DNA of 64,000 nt from Acididesulfobacillus acetoxydans (GTDB lineage: Bacteria; Bacillota; Desulfitobacteriia; Desulfitobacteriales; Desulfitobacteriaceae). The translations under genes were made by a program, and so were the position numbers. The stretch is taken from NCBI RefSeq assembly GCF_900016645.1, contig NZ_CDGJ01000104.1; one strand, 5' to 3'. Of the stretch, positions 51,323 to 60,435 are shown in pieces (the stretch's first letter is position 1; the number at the start of each line of letters is the position of its first letter). A model generated the notes under the pieces. The model worked only from the letters and a program-made list of their open reading frames with translations, did not search any database and was not told the DNA's origin.

Positions 51323-52456
51323 CTAAGCCTCGTTTCGCCCGTAAACCCCGTGTTTTTTCGCCAAAGCGAACAAGGCCACCACACTGCGCGTCGGCAGGTC
51401 TGGCTGGATATGGTTAGACGGAGCAAACAGATAGCCCCCTCCGGATGCCAGCTGCTCTATGCGTAAAACAACTTCCTGTTCCAAAAGATAGGGGTCCTGC
51501 AAGCCTGTATTCTGCATATCAACTCCTCCACAGAGGACAACTTTATCTCCATACTTCTTCTTGATCTCGCTCGGGTTCATGTTCGGCAGGGGTTGGACCG
51601 GATTGAGAATATCTACACCTACTTCGACCAAGTCGGTAATGATCGGTTCGATGGCTCCGCAACTATGGTGGAGAATTTTGGCCCCTGGTGCCTTCTTTCT
51701 AATAAAATCATTGATGGCCTTGCGACGAGGCTTTATGATGTCCCGAAATAACTGCGGAGAGATAAGCAAGCCGTTCTGGGTCCCGTAATCCTCAGCAGTC
51801 TCGACAATGTCTACGTACCTGCCTACCTCTGTCAATAAAGCGTCATAGAATCCTATTTGGAGATCAAGAATCTTATCCAAAAGTGCTTCTGCAAACCCCC
51901 TGTCAAGAAGTAGATCCATAAGAAACTGCTCCATTCCGCGCAACCAAGCTCCATATTCCAAAAAACTGGCTGATTGGGGAGAACGTGCTACTACTGCTTT
52001 ATCCGTTTGTTCCCGTAAAGTGCGGGCTGCTAGTGCCAGTCCAGCTGTCCGGCCCGGATCGTAAGGATCCGGCCACGGATGGCAGGCTATATCACTTTTT
52101 GTAGCATGGGCTAATGGCGGATCCACCCGAACTCCGTAACCATCGATTTTCCGAATAGGCACTCCCCAGTCACACAAGACGGTATTTTCATCGATCCTGC
52201 GCACAGGAGTTGCGGCTGCTTTCTTCATGTGCACGAAGCGCACATCTGCGTCTAACGCTTCCAGGATACGCTGATCAAAATAATTTCCGGTGTGTCCTTC
52301 ACGGTATGCTTCTACATCCCCAGTAATCCCAAGATAATCTTTTAACTGAAAGTAGGCCTCGTCTGTCATGAATGATGACGTACCGCCAAAATAAAGGGGC
52401 ACCCGATCGGGCTCCTTATGATTAATCGCTGCCAACACTCTTTCCCGCGAATTCAT
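51323..52456 (-). CDS. UroD-superfamily methyltransferase (second of a pair)
   Basis: The protein is about 377 residues. It starts RERVLAAINHKEPDRVPLYF, has WPDPYDPGRTAGLALAARTL in the middle and a zinc-type HHSCGAIEPIITDLVEVGVD motif (His264 and Cys266), followed by DILNPVQPL. The place of the final MtaA cysteine reads APSNHIQPDLP, so a His or Asn may take over or the metal site differs. It is a close paralogue of the preceding gene. Haem biosynthesis is unlikely because of the corrinoid and sugar genes around it. It is probably a corrinoid methyltransferase, with either substrate demethylation or methyl acceptance as its job. The start is the ATG at 52456, with AAGGAGG at 6 nt. Confidence 0.8.
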   Translation of the reverse strand: MNSRERVLAAINHKEPDRVPLYFGGTSSFMTDEAYFQLKDYLGITGDVEAYREGHTGNYFDQRILEALDADVRFVHMKKAAATPVRRIDENTVLCDWGVPIRKIDGYGVRVDPPLAHATKSDIACHPWPDPYDPGRTAGLALAARTLREQTDKAVVARSPQSASFLEYGAWLRGMEQFLMDLLLDRGFAEALLDKILDLQIGFYDALLTEVGRYVDIVETAEDYGTQNGLLISPQLFRDIIKPRRKAINDFIRKKAPGAKILHHSCGAIEPIITDLVEVGVDILNPVQPLPNMNPSEIKKKYGDKVVLCGGVDMQNTGLQDPYLLEQEVVLRIEQLASGGGYLFAPSNHIQPDLPTRSVVALFALAKKHGVYGRNEA

Positions 52457-52501
52457 CCTCATCCTCCTTCCAACCGGCTTAAGACATAGCGTATCTACAA
52501 A

Positions 52502-53647
52502 TTATTCGACGACTCGAATTGGATACAGGCCATATTCCTTGATGGTCTCCAAATAGAAGAGGATATTTTCGATTGAAGTATCGGCTTGGAAATTACTGGT
52601 GGGAGCCATAATGTAACCGCCGCCCTGGGCAAATGCCGCCAAACGAATCTTTATTTCCCTTGCTAACTCTGCTTTGCTGCCCGGCAAAGCCCGCTGTTCA
52701 TCCACGCCTCCGTGGAAGCAAAGGCGGCTCCCGAATTCCTTCTTTAGTCGGAACGAGTCCATGTCCTTGGCCAAGGGTTGAACCGGATTCAGGATATCGA
52801 CACCGGTCTTAATGAGATCGTCGATCAAAAGATATACTGAACCGCAAGTGTGGTGGAAAATCTTGGCCTGAGGTGCCAAACTTCTAATAAGGTCATTCAA
52901 CTTTTTGCGCCGTGGCTTAATCATCTCGCGGAATAAATTCGGAGACATCATTGGACCGTTCTGAGTACCGTAGTCATCGGCTGTCTCCACAATTTGCAGG
53001 TAGGGACCAACATTTCTGAGCAGTACCTCATAGAACTGCATTTGAATCTCCAGAGTCTTGTCAAGCAGCTTCGTGGCAAATTCCTTGTCAACCATCATAT
53101 CGACCAGAAAATTGTCCATCCCCCTGAGTTCCCAGGCCAATTCGAAGAACCCATGAGAAACCGCCCGTGCGGCCAAGGCATACTCGGTATGTTCATAAAG
53201 GTACTGGCCTCTTTGCCTTAAACCCCTGACCCGGCTGGGATCGAAAGGATCCGGCCAGGGATATCTGTCGATGTCGTCCAATGTGGCGTTTTCAAGGGGC
53301 TTGTTAACAATGATGGATAATCCGTCGACCTTCTTCTTTTTCAATCCCCATTCGCTCACCATGCAACCTTCAGCGTCCACGCCAAAATCGTGACTATCCG
53401 ACGGCATCAAAAAGAGGTGGCGAAAGTCAACACCGAGAGCCTCAAGTAAATCATCGTTGTAGAAGGCTGCACTCTCATCCGGACGCATCACGATGTCACG
53501 GCTTGTAATCCCAAGATGCGCTTTCATTCTCTGAAAAAGATCGTTAGTAAAACTACAAGCGGTTGAGCCAATATCAATGGGCACGCGATCCGGCTCCTGA
53601 TGGTTCAGTGCAATAGCCACCCTCTGGCGCGGCGTAAGTTTATCCAT
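52502..53647 (-). CDS. UroD-superfamily methyltransferase (first of a pair)
   Basis: The 381-residue protein opens with RQRVAIALNHQEPDRVPIDI and shares the WPDPFDPSRV and VETADDYGTQNGPMMSPNLF segments with the next gene. The HxC motif is FHHTCGSVYLL (His266 and Cys268), and the late ligand position reads APTSNFQADTS, without Cys or His at the expected place. A duplicated pair beside a corrinoid protein matches two-step systems, in which one methyltransferase loads the corrinoid and another unloads it. It lies 45 bases after the FGGY kinase. RBS AAAGGGTG. The substrate is unknown; the family call is confident. Confidence 0.8.
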   Translation of the reverse strand: MDKLTPRQRVAIALNHQEPDRVPIDIGSTACSFTNDLFQRMKAHLGITSRDIVMRPDESAAFYNDDLLEALGVDFRHLFLMPSDSHDFGVDAEGCMVSEWGLKKKKVDGLSIIVNKPLENATLDDIDRYPWPDPFDPSRVRGLRQRGQYLYEHTEYALAARAVSHGFFELAWELRGMDNFLVDMMVDKEFATKLLDKTLEIQMQFYEVLLRNVGPYLQIVETADDYGTQNGPMMSPNLFREMIKPRRKKLNDLIRSLAPQAKIFHHTCGSVYLLIDDLIKTGVDILNPVQPLAKDMDSFRLKKEFGSRLCFHGGVDEQRALPGSKAELAREIKIRLAAFAQGGGYIMAPTSNFQADTSIENILFYLETIKEYGLYPIRVVE

Positions 53648-53692
53648 AAATTAGCACCCTTTCTCTCTTTTTGAGTTCATTAACACTTAGGC

Positions 53693-55180
53693 TTAAGAAA
53701 ACCCGATCTCCGCAAGAAGAGTAAACTCCTCCCGCAAGTTTGCATAGATCCGCTTGTAGATTCGAAACATCTTTTCGTAAAGTTGATGTTCGGAACTCCT
53801 AACCTGATAAGTATTTTCCAGCGAATATCCCGTTAAAGCCTCCTCAAAGCCACGGAACATCCCAATCCCAACCGCGGCAGTGACAGCCGAGCCCAATGCC
53901 GCTACATCCAGGGCGCCCGGCACCTCTATGTTCTTGCCGGTGATATCTGCGAAGATTTGCGTCCAGATCGGGCTTTGGGTACAACCTCCCGTCATTCGTA
54001 TGGATCCACCCGCCAAACCCTCCTTCTCAGCGATATCTAGAATGTTGCGTACTCCAAAGGCATTACCCTCCATGAACATGCGAATAAAGTCCGCCTTACC
54101 CGTGGCGGGATGTAGGCCCATGATTACACCGCGAGTGGCACTGTTCCAAAGCGGAGCACGCTGTCCCACCATGTAGGGAAGGAATATTAAACCGTTGCTA
54201 CCGGGGCACGACTCCTGCGCCAAATCGTTTAGAATAAGGTAATCCTCTTCCGACAGGACATTCCTTAGCCATCGCAGGCCCCCTCCACCAAAGTCTACCC
54301 CCGCAGCGTTAATCCAGAGATCGGGGATAATATGATGGTAAAGGTGCATCGAATGTGTAAACTTAGGCTCGTCCACGGCAACCCCCAGGGCTGTTACGGT
54401 TCCCGCGGCAACGTACATTTCTCCCGCGTGGTACACCCCGGCACCCAAGGCTGAAGCCACCATATCCATAGCGCCGGCAACCACTGGGGTTCCCTGGCAT
54501 AGGCCAGTCTCTCGCGCAGCCTCCGTTGTTACCTGTCCGACCACCTCAAAGCAGTCGTAGATATCCGGCAACTTGGCTCGATCAATACCACATGACATGA
54601 TGAGTTCCTCGGACCATGAGCCCCGCACCGTATCAAACAGCTGGGTCAGACCTCCTTCAGATTTATCCATACTAAACTGACCGGTTAATCTATAAATTAG
54701 GTAACCGTTCGCGTGCATGAACTTATCGGCTCGACTGTAAACATCCGGTTCGTTATTTTTGAGCCACAAAACCTTAGGGGCAATATTCGAGGGATCATTA
54801 TGGTTTCCACTGATCTGCCACAAGCTGTCTCCCAAGTTTTCATCAATCCAGCGGCACTGTACCTCTGCCCTCCGGTCCATCCAGATTAAACCGGGGCGAA
54901 GTGCCTGTCCCTCGGCAGTCACTGGCAAAACAGTGCTTCCCTGTGAATCCACTCCAATGGCAGCTATCTCCGACGGCTTGATTCGGCTCTCCGTCAAAAC
55001 ACGGGAAACCGTCTGTCTGAGTGCCTCCCACCACTCTTCCGCTCGCTGTTCAGCCCACCCCGGACGGGGATAAGAAGTTCCATATTCTGCGCTGGCTGAA
55101 CACACGACAATGAGCTTGTCTGTAAACAGGACTGTTTTACAGCTGGAGGTCCCCAAGTCAATTCCCAGTACATACTGCAT
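53693..55180 (-). CDS. FGGY-family carbohydrate kinase
   Basis: The protein is about 495 residues, of the xylulokinase/FGGY fold. The ATP-binding phosphate-1 motif LGIDLGTSSCKTVLF is at the N-terminus, then AAIGVDSQGSTVLPV, WMDRRAEVQCRWIDE and the second actin-like domain with GAMDMVASALGAGVYHAGEM and RMTGGCTQSPIWTQIFADIT. It should phosphorylate an imported sugar or polyol. In this cluster it replaces the phosphotransferase system that feeds GatD in E. coli, since transport is by an ABC system. It could be specific for a hexitol, inositol or other polyol. The ATG at 55180 has AGGTGAAAGG; the GTG at 55189 is an alternative. Confidence 0.85.
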   Translation of the reverse strand: MQYVLGIDLGTSSCKTVLFTDKLIVVCSASAEYGTSYPRPGWAEQRAEEWWEALRQTVSRVLTESRIKPSEIAAIGVDSQGSTVLPVTAEGQALRPGLIWMDRRAEVQCRWIDENLGDSLWQISGNHNDPSNIAPKVLWLKNNEPDVYSRADKFMHANGYLIYRLTGQFSMDKSEGGLTQLFDTVRGSWSEELIMSCGIDRAKLPDIYDCFEVVGQVTTEAARETGLCQGTPVVAGAMDMVASALGAGVYHAGEMYVAAGTVTALGVAVDEPKFTHSMHLYHHIIPDLWINAAGVDFGGGGLRWLRNVLSEEDYLILNDLAQESCPGSNGLIFLPYMVGQRAPLWNSATRGVIMGLHPATGKADFIRMFMEGNAFGVRNILDIAEKEGLAGGSIRMTGGCTQSPIWTQIFADITGKNIEVPGALDVAALGSAVTAAVGIGMFRGFEEALTGYSLENTYQVRSSEHQLYEKMFRIYKRIYANLREEFTLLAEIGFS

Positions 55181-55208
55181 ACCTTTCACCTGTCTTAATC
55201 TTAAATCT

Positions 55209-56036
55209 TTAACTTTTCACCGCGCCCATTGTCAGTCCGCGGATAATATGCTTCTGCATAAAGAATACAAAAACCATGATTGGAATAGCGATGACAGTAC
55301 CCGCTGCGGCCATCTGGCCCCACAGCAAACCGTAAACCGTCAAAAAAGACGAAATGGCTGCAGGCAGCGTTTGGGCATTGAAACTTGTCAAAATCATGGC
55401 AAAGAAATATTCATTCCAACTCATAATCAGGCAGAAAATCGTAGAGGCAACAAGGCCGGGGGTAGCTAAAGGCAGGATAACCCGAAAAAGGGCCGAAGTC
55501 CGACTGCAACCGTCTACCATGCACGCTTCATCAATATCCGGCGGAATGTCGTCAAAAAATGAGCGCATCATCCAGACAACCCAAGCCAGGTTGATCAGCA
55601 TGTCCATAATCACAAGTAAGGTCCTGGTGTCATACAAACCAATTTGCTTAGACAGAAGGTAAACGGGTAAGCCCGCCAAGATAAATGGTGCCATACGTGT
55701 ACTTAGAAACCAAAAGAAGATACTTTCTTTCTTCTTAAACTCGAAGCGAGAAAGGGCATAGGCTGCCGGAGTGCCTAGTAACAAGGCTAAAACGCTGCTG
55801 ACACTGGAAACGACGAGGCTGTTAAAAAAATTGTGTCCCATTCCCCGTCCGGAAAAGGCGTCAAAATAATTGGCCAAGGTAGGAACAAAAAAAACTTTGG
55901 GTGGAATGGCATATGCGTCTCGTTCTAGTTTGAAAGAAGTGGTTACAATATACCAAATCGGTGTGACGTAAACGCAGAAGACAATCAACAAGAGGGCATA
56001 AAGGAGAATGCGTATAAGTCTTTTTCTATTTCTCAC
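55209..56036 (-). CDS. sugar ABC transporter permease (MalG type)
   Basis: The 275-residue permease has six predicted helices. The cytoplasmic EAA loop DEACMVDGCSRTSALFRVIL near residues 175-195 binds the ATPase. It begins with a GTG overlapping the stop of the other permease by four bases. The tail AGTVIAIPIMVFVFFMQKHI, then GLTMGAVKS, is typical of MalG/UgpE-like permeases. No ATPase gene is present in the cluster, so a shared MsmX-type ATPase elsewhere is likely, as in many Firmicutes. Confidence 0.9.
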   Translation of the reverse strand: MRNRKRLIRILLYALLLIVFCVYVTPIWYIVTTSFKLERDAYAIPPKVFFVPTLANYFDAFSGRGMGHNFFNSLVVSSVSSVLALLLGTPAAYALSRFEFKKKESIFFWFLSTRMAPFILAGLPVYLLSKQIGLYDTRTLLVIMDMLINLAWVVWMMRSFFDDIPPDIDEACMVDGCSRTSALFRVILPLATPGLVASTIFCLIMSWNEYFFAMILTSFNAQTLPAAISSFLTVYGLLWGQMAAAGTVIAIPIMVFVFFMQKHIIRGLTMGAVKS

Positions 56037-56944
56037 TGTGCTTCACCCTCGTTCCTCCGAAATACTCTGAAGATCAAAGTACAGATGACGGTAATTACAA
56101 TTAGACTTAAGAGAGCCATGCTGGCCGCTTTAGAGACTTGGAAATACTCGAAAGCGGTATTGTACATGAGGATATTCAGATTTTCGCTTGAGCGCCCTGG
56201 GCCTCCGCCGGTCATAGCATAAATGGTATCGAAAGTCCGAAAGGCGTCCATAGTTCTTATCAATAGGGACAGTAGCAACGCTGGTTTCAGTAGTGGTAAC
56301 GTAATATGAATAAACGTTTGCCAACGAGAAGCCCCATCTACCCTAGCAGATTCATAGACTTCTGGGGACAGCCCCTGGAGTCCCGCAAGAACTATCACCA
56401 TAACCAGAGGCGACCACTCCCATACATCAACTACAATCAACGCGGGCAGTACGGTGCTCGCCTGTGCCAAGAACGGTCGTCCCCCAATACCGGCCACAGA
56501 AAGGAAGTAATTAATTAATCCCCAACCCGGGTTGTACATTAGCCGCCAGGCCGTTCCCACAATGATTGGGGCAATCACCATCGCGGAAATAACAAACGTC
56601 CGAACGATACTTGCCCCTTTTAGGTTCTGGAACATAAGAAACGCTAAACTAGTCCCAATGACCATGCAGAACAAAACGCTAAAAAAGGTAAAACAAATAG
56701 TTATCCACAGAGAATGCCAGAATTCTCCGTGTTTAAGAATCTCAGCGTAATTCTGCAAACCGACAAATTGGTTTTGCGAACCAGGAACGGTAAGATTCCA
56801 ATTAAAGAAGCTGATTTTCAAACTATAGAGCATAGGGTAAATTGTCAGCAAAATAAGTGCCGCTATAGCCGGAGCCAAAAACAGCGCTACATAATGTTTG
56901 TCCTTGATCCGTAAGATCCTTCTGTATCTTTGTTCCGCTTCCAT
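56033..56944 (-). CDS. sugar ABC transporter permease (MalF type)
   Basis: The protein is about 303 residues with six helices. It starts HYVALFLAPAIAALILLTIY and carries the EAA loop YESARVDGASRWQTFIHITL near residues 210-230 and TGGGPGRSSENLNILMYNTA near 255-275, typical of MalF/UgpA-like permeases of the CUT1 class. The open frame extends to 57007, but the ATG at 56944 (MEAEQRYRRI) has GGTGGGAG upstream and fits the family length. It pairs with the MalG-type permease, and the binding protein gene lies just upstream beyond a strong stem-loop. Confidence 0.9.
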   Translation of the reverse strand: MEAEQRYRRILRIKDKHYVALFLAPAIAALILLTIYPMLYSLKISFFNWNLTVPGSQNQFVGLQNYAEILKHGEFWHSLWITICFTFFSVLFCMVIGTSLAFLMFQNLKGASIVRTFVISAMVIAPIIVGTAWRLMYNPGWGLINYFLSVAGIGGRPFLAQASTVLPALIVVDVWEWSPLVMVIVLAGLQGLSPEVYESARVDGASRWQTFIHITLPLLKPALLLSLLIRTMDAFRTFDTIYAMTGGGPGRSSENLNILMYNTAFEYFQVSKAASMALLSLIVITVICTLIFRVFRRNEGEAQ

Positions 56945-57102
56945 CTCTTCAACTCCCACCAAGGCATCATATCTGCCGACTGCTTCTAATACGCAGATTG
57001 TACACAACCGCCAAAGAATCCCCGAGCAAATCGAAAATCCGAAGTGATTACACTGCTCGACTGGACACTCCCCACGAGGGTTGCCGCGCTGAGTTTTTAA
57101 AT

Positions 57103-57134
57103 CCGGCGGCTGCGTCCGATGCGTCAGCCGCCGG
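57103..57134 (-). promoter_or_regulatory. intercistronic stem-loop between the binding protein and permease genes
   Basis: CCGGCGGCTG at 57103-57112 is exactly complementary to CAGCCGCCGG at 57125-57134, with a 12-base loop, 12 bases after the binding-protein gene. No strong T-tract follows on the minus strand. Such stems often stabilise the binding-protein mRNA or cause partial termination, so that more binding protein than permease is made. Confidence 0.7.
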
Positions 57135-57145
57135 TCTCGCTAAGA

Positions 57146-58453
57146 CTATTTTCCTTGCAGAATACGGTTTACCTCGTCATTTGCTTGCGTGAGTGCTTCC
57201 TTCGGGGTCTTAGACCCATCCAAAACGGAGGAGATAGCAACGGAAACAGCGGTTCCTACCTGATCAGCCTGCGGAATGCGCGGTCTATAATCCGGATTAG
57301 CCAGTTTGAGAGAAGCTTTCATAACGTCAATCAAAGGTTCCGTGCCCGGATAAGCCGGAATGTTATAAACCTTCTCTAAAGCCTGATTCGGTGCGGAAAA
57401 ACCACACTCGGTCGCAATTTTAGGACTCGTCAGCCAGGCAATAAATTTCGCAGCCGCCGCTTTATGTTTTGCATGTGCCGGCACCGCCAATGTCCAGCTG
57501 TAGAACCCCGGAGCAACCGCTTTATCTCCAGGAACCATGGCGAAACCCAGCTTTCCGGCCACCTTTGATGCGCTGGGGTCCTCACAACGCGGAGCCAAAG
57601 TGGCTGAGTCAACAAACATCCCCACTTTGCCCTGCATCATGTCGTTTTGCACCTCAACATAAGAATAGTTGGCAACTCCGGGCGGTCCATACTTTTTCAA
57701 GATGTCTGTATAATAGGTCAGCGCTTGGATAGCTTCCGGAGACGTGAGATTACCCGCTTTTTCGTCTTGAGTCAGATAACTTCCACCAAATCCCTCAAGA
57801 AAGGTCGGCCAAGTCCATTCGTTGACTCCATATCCTCGTTGTCCTCTCATAACGATCCCCGCCATACCGGGCTCATTTTCTTTAATGACTTTGGCGTCAT
57901 GTTCAAGTTCAGCAAAGGTTTTTGGTACCGTTAGATGGAGTTTTTTAAAGATGTCAGCCCTATATACCAGGATGTTACAGTCTTGATACAAAGGCATGCC
58001 GTAAATTTGCCCTTTGTAGCTGACGGAATCGATAAAAGGTTTCATGTAATTGGCTTTATTAAATGTACTGCTAGCATCGAGATATTTATCGAGGGGTGCC
58101 AAGTAACCTGCCTTCGCATACTTATTAAGGAACATGAAATCCGTCATGAACACGTCTATGTCGGTCGACGGGGCCGACACTTCGAGACCAGTCTTCGCCC
58201 TCAGAGGCGTCTCTTGCAGCTTCATATAGTTCACATGAATCCCGGTCTTCTTCTCGAATTGAGGCAGGAGTTGCTCCATTTTGTCAAATTCCGGGCGTGA
58301 ATCTGCCATGAAGTTGATCGTCACCGGTTTACCCTGGGAACTTTGCCCCGCCGCTTGAGTGTTTGTCTGACCGCAGCCAATAGCAAACATCCCAACGACC
58401 AACATGCTCACCATTAACGGCAAGAAGACTCTCCTTAATTTTCTCTTAAACAT
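57146..58453 (-). CDS. sugar ABC transporter substrate-binding lipoprotein
   Basis: The 435-residue extracytoplasmic binding protein of family 1 has a signal peptide with a lipobox ending AIGC (Cys near residue 27), so it is probably anchored to the outer face of the membrane. Typical segments are VTINFMADSRPEFDKMEQLL, SAPSTDIDVFMTDFMFLNKY, IYGMPLYQDCNILVYRADIF and FIAWLTSPKIATECGF. The CUT1-class relation matches the two permeases. The ligand could be a sugar alcohol, glycoside or methylated sugar; context favours a polyol. RBS AAGGAGGG. It follows the aldolase gene by about 220 bases, so an additional promoter is possible. Confidence 0.9.
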   Translation of the reverse strand: MFKRKLRRVFLPLMVSMLVVGMFAIGCGQTNTQAAGQSSQGKPVTINFMADSRPEFDKMEQLLPQFEKKTGIHVNYMKLQETPLRAKTGLEVSAPSTDIDVFMTDFMFLNKYAKAGYLAPLDKYLDASSTFNKANYMKPFIDSVSYKGQIYGMPLYQDCNILVYRADIFKKLHLTVPKTFAELEHDAKVIKENEPGMAGIVMRGQRGYGVNEWTWPTFLEGFGGSYLTQDEKAGNLTSPEAIQALTYYTDILKKYGPPGVANYSYVEVQNDMMQGKVGMFVDSATLAPRCEDPSASKVAGKLGFAMVPGDKAVAPGFYSWTLAVPAHAKHKAAAAKFIAWLTSPKIATECGFSAPNQALEKVYNIPAYPGTEPLIDVMKASLKLANPDYRPRIPQADQVGTAVSVAISSVLDGSKTPKEALTQANDEVNRILQGK

Positions 58454-58674
58454 GTTCGCCCTCCTTTTTTTACCATGCCAAGTTTCCGTCAGTTTTGCCT
58501 CTTTGCAGTCTTTCGCTTTGGGTCCAACGTTTTTCCAAACCTCACCCCCTTTCCAAAAACACGATAACCAAGAGATTCCGGCCTCACCCCAGTTGTGTAG
58601 TCCGCTTCTGAATACTCTCTGTTTAGATTTGACGGCACCCGTATCTATTAAGAGCCTATGCAGCTCAACAACAC

Positions 58675-59529
58675 CTACGCCCGCCCTTCGATACCGAATA
58701 GACGCATTTTTTGGCTCACGACGTTTTTGACCTCACCGCGTGCTTTGGCAAAGTAGCGACGGGGGTCATTTTCCTCTGGTTTCGCAAGAAGAGCACTTCT
58801 CAATGCCGCCGCCAAGGCCAATTTCAAATCTGTTGCGATGTTAATTTTACTTATACCAAGACTTATACTTCTGGTAATCGCGGCATCAGGCACTCCTGAG
58901 GCCCCATGGAGTACTAGTGGAACGTTTACAGCCAAGGCGATGGCTTCGAGCCGCTGGAGATCCAGCTTTGGTTCGTTCTTGTAAACCCCATGAGCCGTAC
59001 CTATGGCAATTGCTAACGAATCAACCCCTGTTTCCTGGACAAATCGTCTTGCGTCACCGGGATCCGTGTAGTTCACCTCGGAATCGCTCACGATCGTTAC
59101 CTCTTCCTGACCGCCAATCCGTCCCAACTCGGCTTCCACCGTAAGCCCTTTGCTATGGGCCAAACCTACAACCCAGCGTGTTAGGCGGATATTTTCTTCC
59201 CATTTCAAACGTGAGCCGTCAAACATGACCGATGTGAAACCGGCTTTAACACATTCTTCAATTAATTCCAGATCCGTAGCGTGGTCCAAGTGCAGTACGA
59301 TCGGTACGTTCGCCCGTATCGCCAGAGCTCGGGCCATCGCCACAAGCAAGTCACTCCCGGTGTATTTAACCGTTCCAGGAGTCGCCTGAAGGATTACCGG
59401 TGCGCGATGTTCAAACCCCGCCTCAACAACTGCTTGTATAGTTTCTTGATTATGAATATTGAATCCCCCTAAGGCATAGCCGCCCGCACGAGCACGTTCT
59501 AAAAGCTCTTTTGAATTTACCAAATCCAC
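58675..59529 (-). CDS. gatY: class II aldolase of the GatY/KbaY (tagatose-bisphosphate) type
   Basis: The 284-residue class II fructose/tagatose-bisphosphate aldolase-family protein has zinc ligands in VLHLDHATDLELIEECVKAG, VEAELGRIGG and GTAHGVYKNEPKLDLQRLEA, and VPLVLHGASGVPD near the end. The combination TGVDSLAIAIGTAHG is characteristic of GatY and KbaY. It would split a ketose bisphosphate (tagatose- or fructose-1,6-bisphosphate) into glyceraldehyde 3-phosphate and dihydroxyacetone phosphate. E. coli GatY needs a GatZ chaperone subunit, which is absent here. The start is a GTG with GGGAGG at 9 nt. Confidence 0.9.
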   Translation of the reverse strand: MDLVNSKELLERARAGGYALGGFNIHNQETIQAVVEAGFEHRAPVILQATPGTVKYTGSDLLVAMARALAIRANVPIVLHLDHATDLELIEECVKAGFTSVMFDGSRLKWEENIRLTRWVVGLAHSKGLTVEAELGRIGGQEEVTIVSDSEVNYTDPGDARRFVQETGVDSLAIAIGTAHGVYKNEPKLDLQRLEAIALAVNVPLVLHGASGVPDAAITRSISLGISKINIATDLKLALAAALRSALLAKPEENDPRRYFAKARGEVKNVVSQKMRLFGIEGRA

Positions 59530-59569
59530 TATATTTTCCTCCCACCCTTGTACTCACCGCAATACCTGA

Positions 59570-60352
59570 CTAGCTGGGTTCCCCCGGATTCACTATGATC
59601 ACATTTACACTGCGCTTTCTGGCCTGTTCCAGGAAATGCAGCGGAGTGCGGTTATCCGTAATCAACGTATCAATGTCTGCTATGTCGGCGAACCGCGACA
59701 AGGCACCTTGGCCAAATTTCGAATGGTCAGCCAGAACGATAAGTTTATCAGCAGAGTCAATCATCTGGGCATTAGTATAAGCTTCCGTCATGTCAGGCGT
59801 ACTTAATCCATGTTCTATGCTGATGCTGTTAACACCCAAGAAAACTTTTTTGGCGTGTACCTCACGGAACACTCTTTCCGTCAGCGGACCGACAAGGGCG
59901 TAAGACTTTGTGCGAATATGCCCCCCCGTTAAAATAAGCTGAATTCCTTCGCTTTGCGCCAGTTCCATAGCTACATTTACTGTGTTAGTTACTATTGTAA
60001 GGTTTTGCCGGTTTTTCAATAACTTCGCCAGAGCCGTTAAGGTCGTACCCGCGCCTAGGAGAACAGTATCCCCTTCTTCAATTAATTCCGAAGCCTTTTT
60101 GGCAATTGCCATTTTCTCTTCAGGAAATTGGCTCATTTTCTCTGCAAACGACGGTTCCTCAAACGATCCGTTTAAAGGGACGGCCCCACCATGTGTTCTT
60201 GTAAGGAGGCCCTCTATTTCGAGCCTTTCTAAATCACGCCTAATCGTCATGGTGGAAACTCCCAGTTCACGGCTGAATTCCCCGACGTTAATCGGTATAC
60301 CGGCCCGTATTTTATCCATGATGACTTTTTGTCGCTGTGCTGCAATTCTCAT
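59570..60352 (-). CDS. DeoR-family transcriptional regulator
   Basis: The 260-residue DeoR/GlpR regulator has an N-terminal helix-turn-helix (INVGEFSRELGVSTMTIRRD, then LERLEIEGLLTRTHGGAV) and a sugar-phosphate-sensing domain with DTVLLGAGTTLTALAKLLKN, IQLILTGGHIRTKSYALVGP and ADKLIVLADHSKFGQGALSR. Family members are usually repressors relieved by a phosphorylated sugar intermediate. It lies inside the catabolic cluster between the aldolase and PfkB genes, so it probably controls this operon and may sense a ketose phosphate made by the GatD-like enzyme. RBS GGGTGG. Confidence 0.9.
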   Translation of the reverse strand: MRIAAQRQKVIMDKIRAGIPINVGEFSRELGVSTMTIRRDLERLEIEGLLTRTHGGAVPLNGSFEEPSFAEKMSQFPEEKMAIAKKASELIEEGDTVLLGAGTTLTALAKLLKNRQNLTIVTNTVNVAMELAQSEGIQLILTGGHIRTKSYALVGPLTERVFREVHAKKVFLGVNSISIEHGLSTPDMTEAYTNAQMIDSADKLIVLADHSKFGQGALSRFADIADIDTLITDNRTPLHFLEQARKRSVNVIIVNPGEPS

Positions 60353-60435
60353 TGCGTTACCACCCGTCTATACTCTTCTATGGTTTATTTCTCTACCTTA
60401 ATAGTAGCATGACTAGATTACCGCCTCCACTATCC

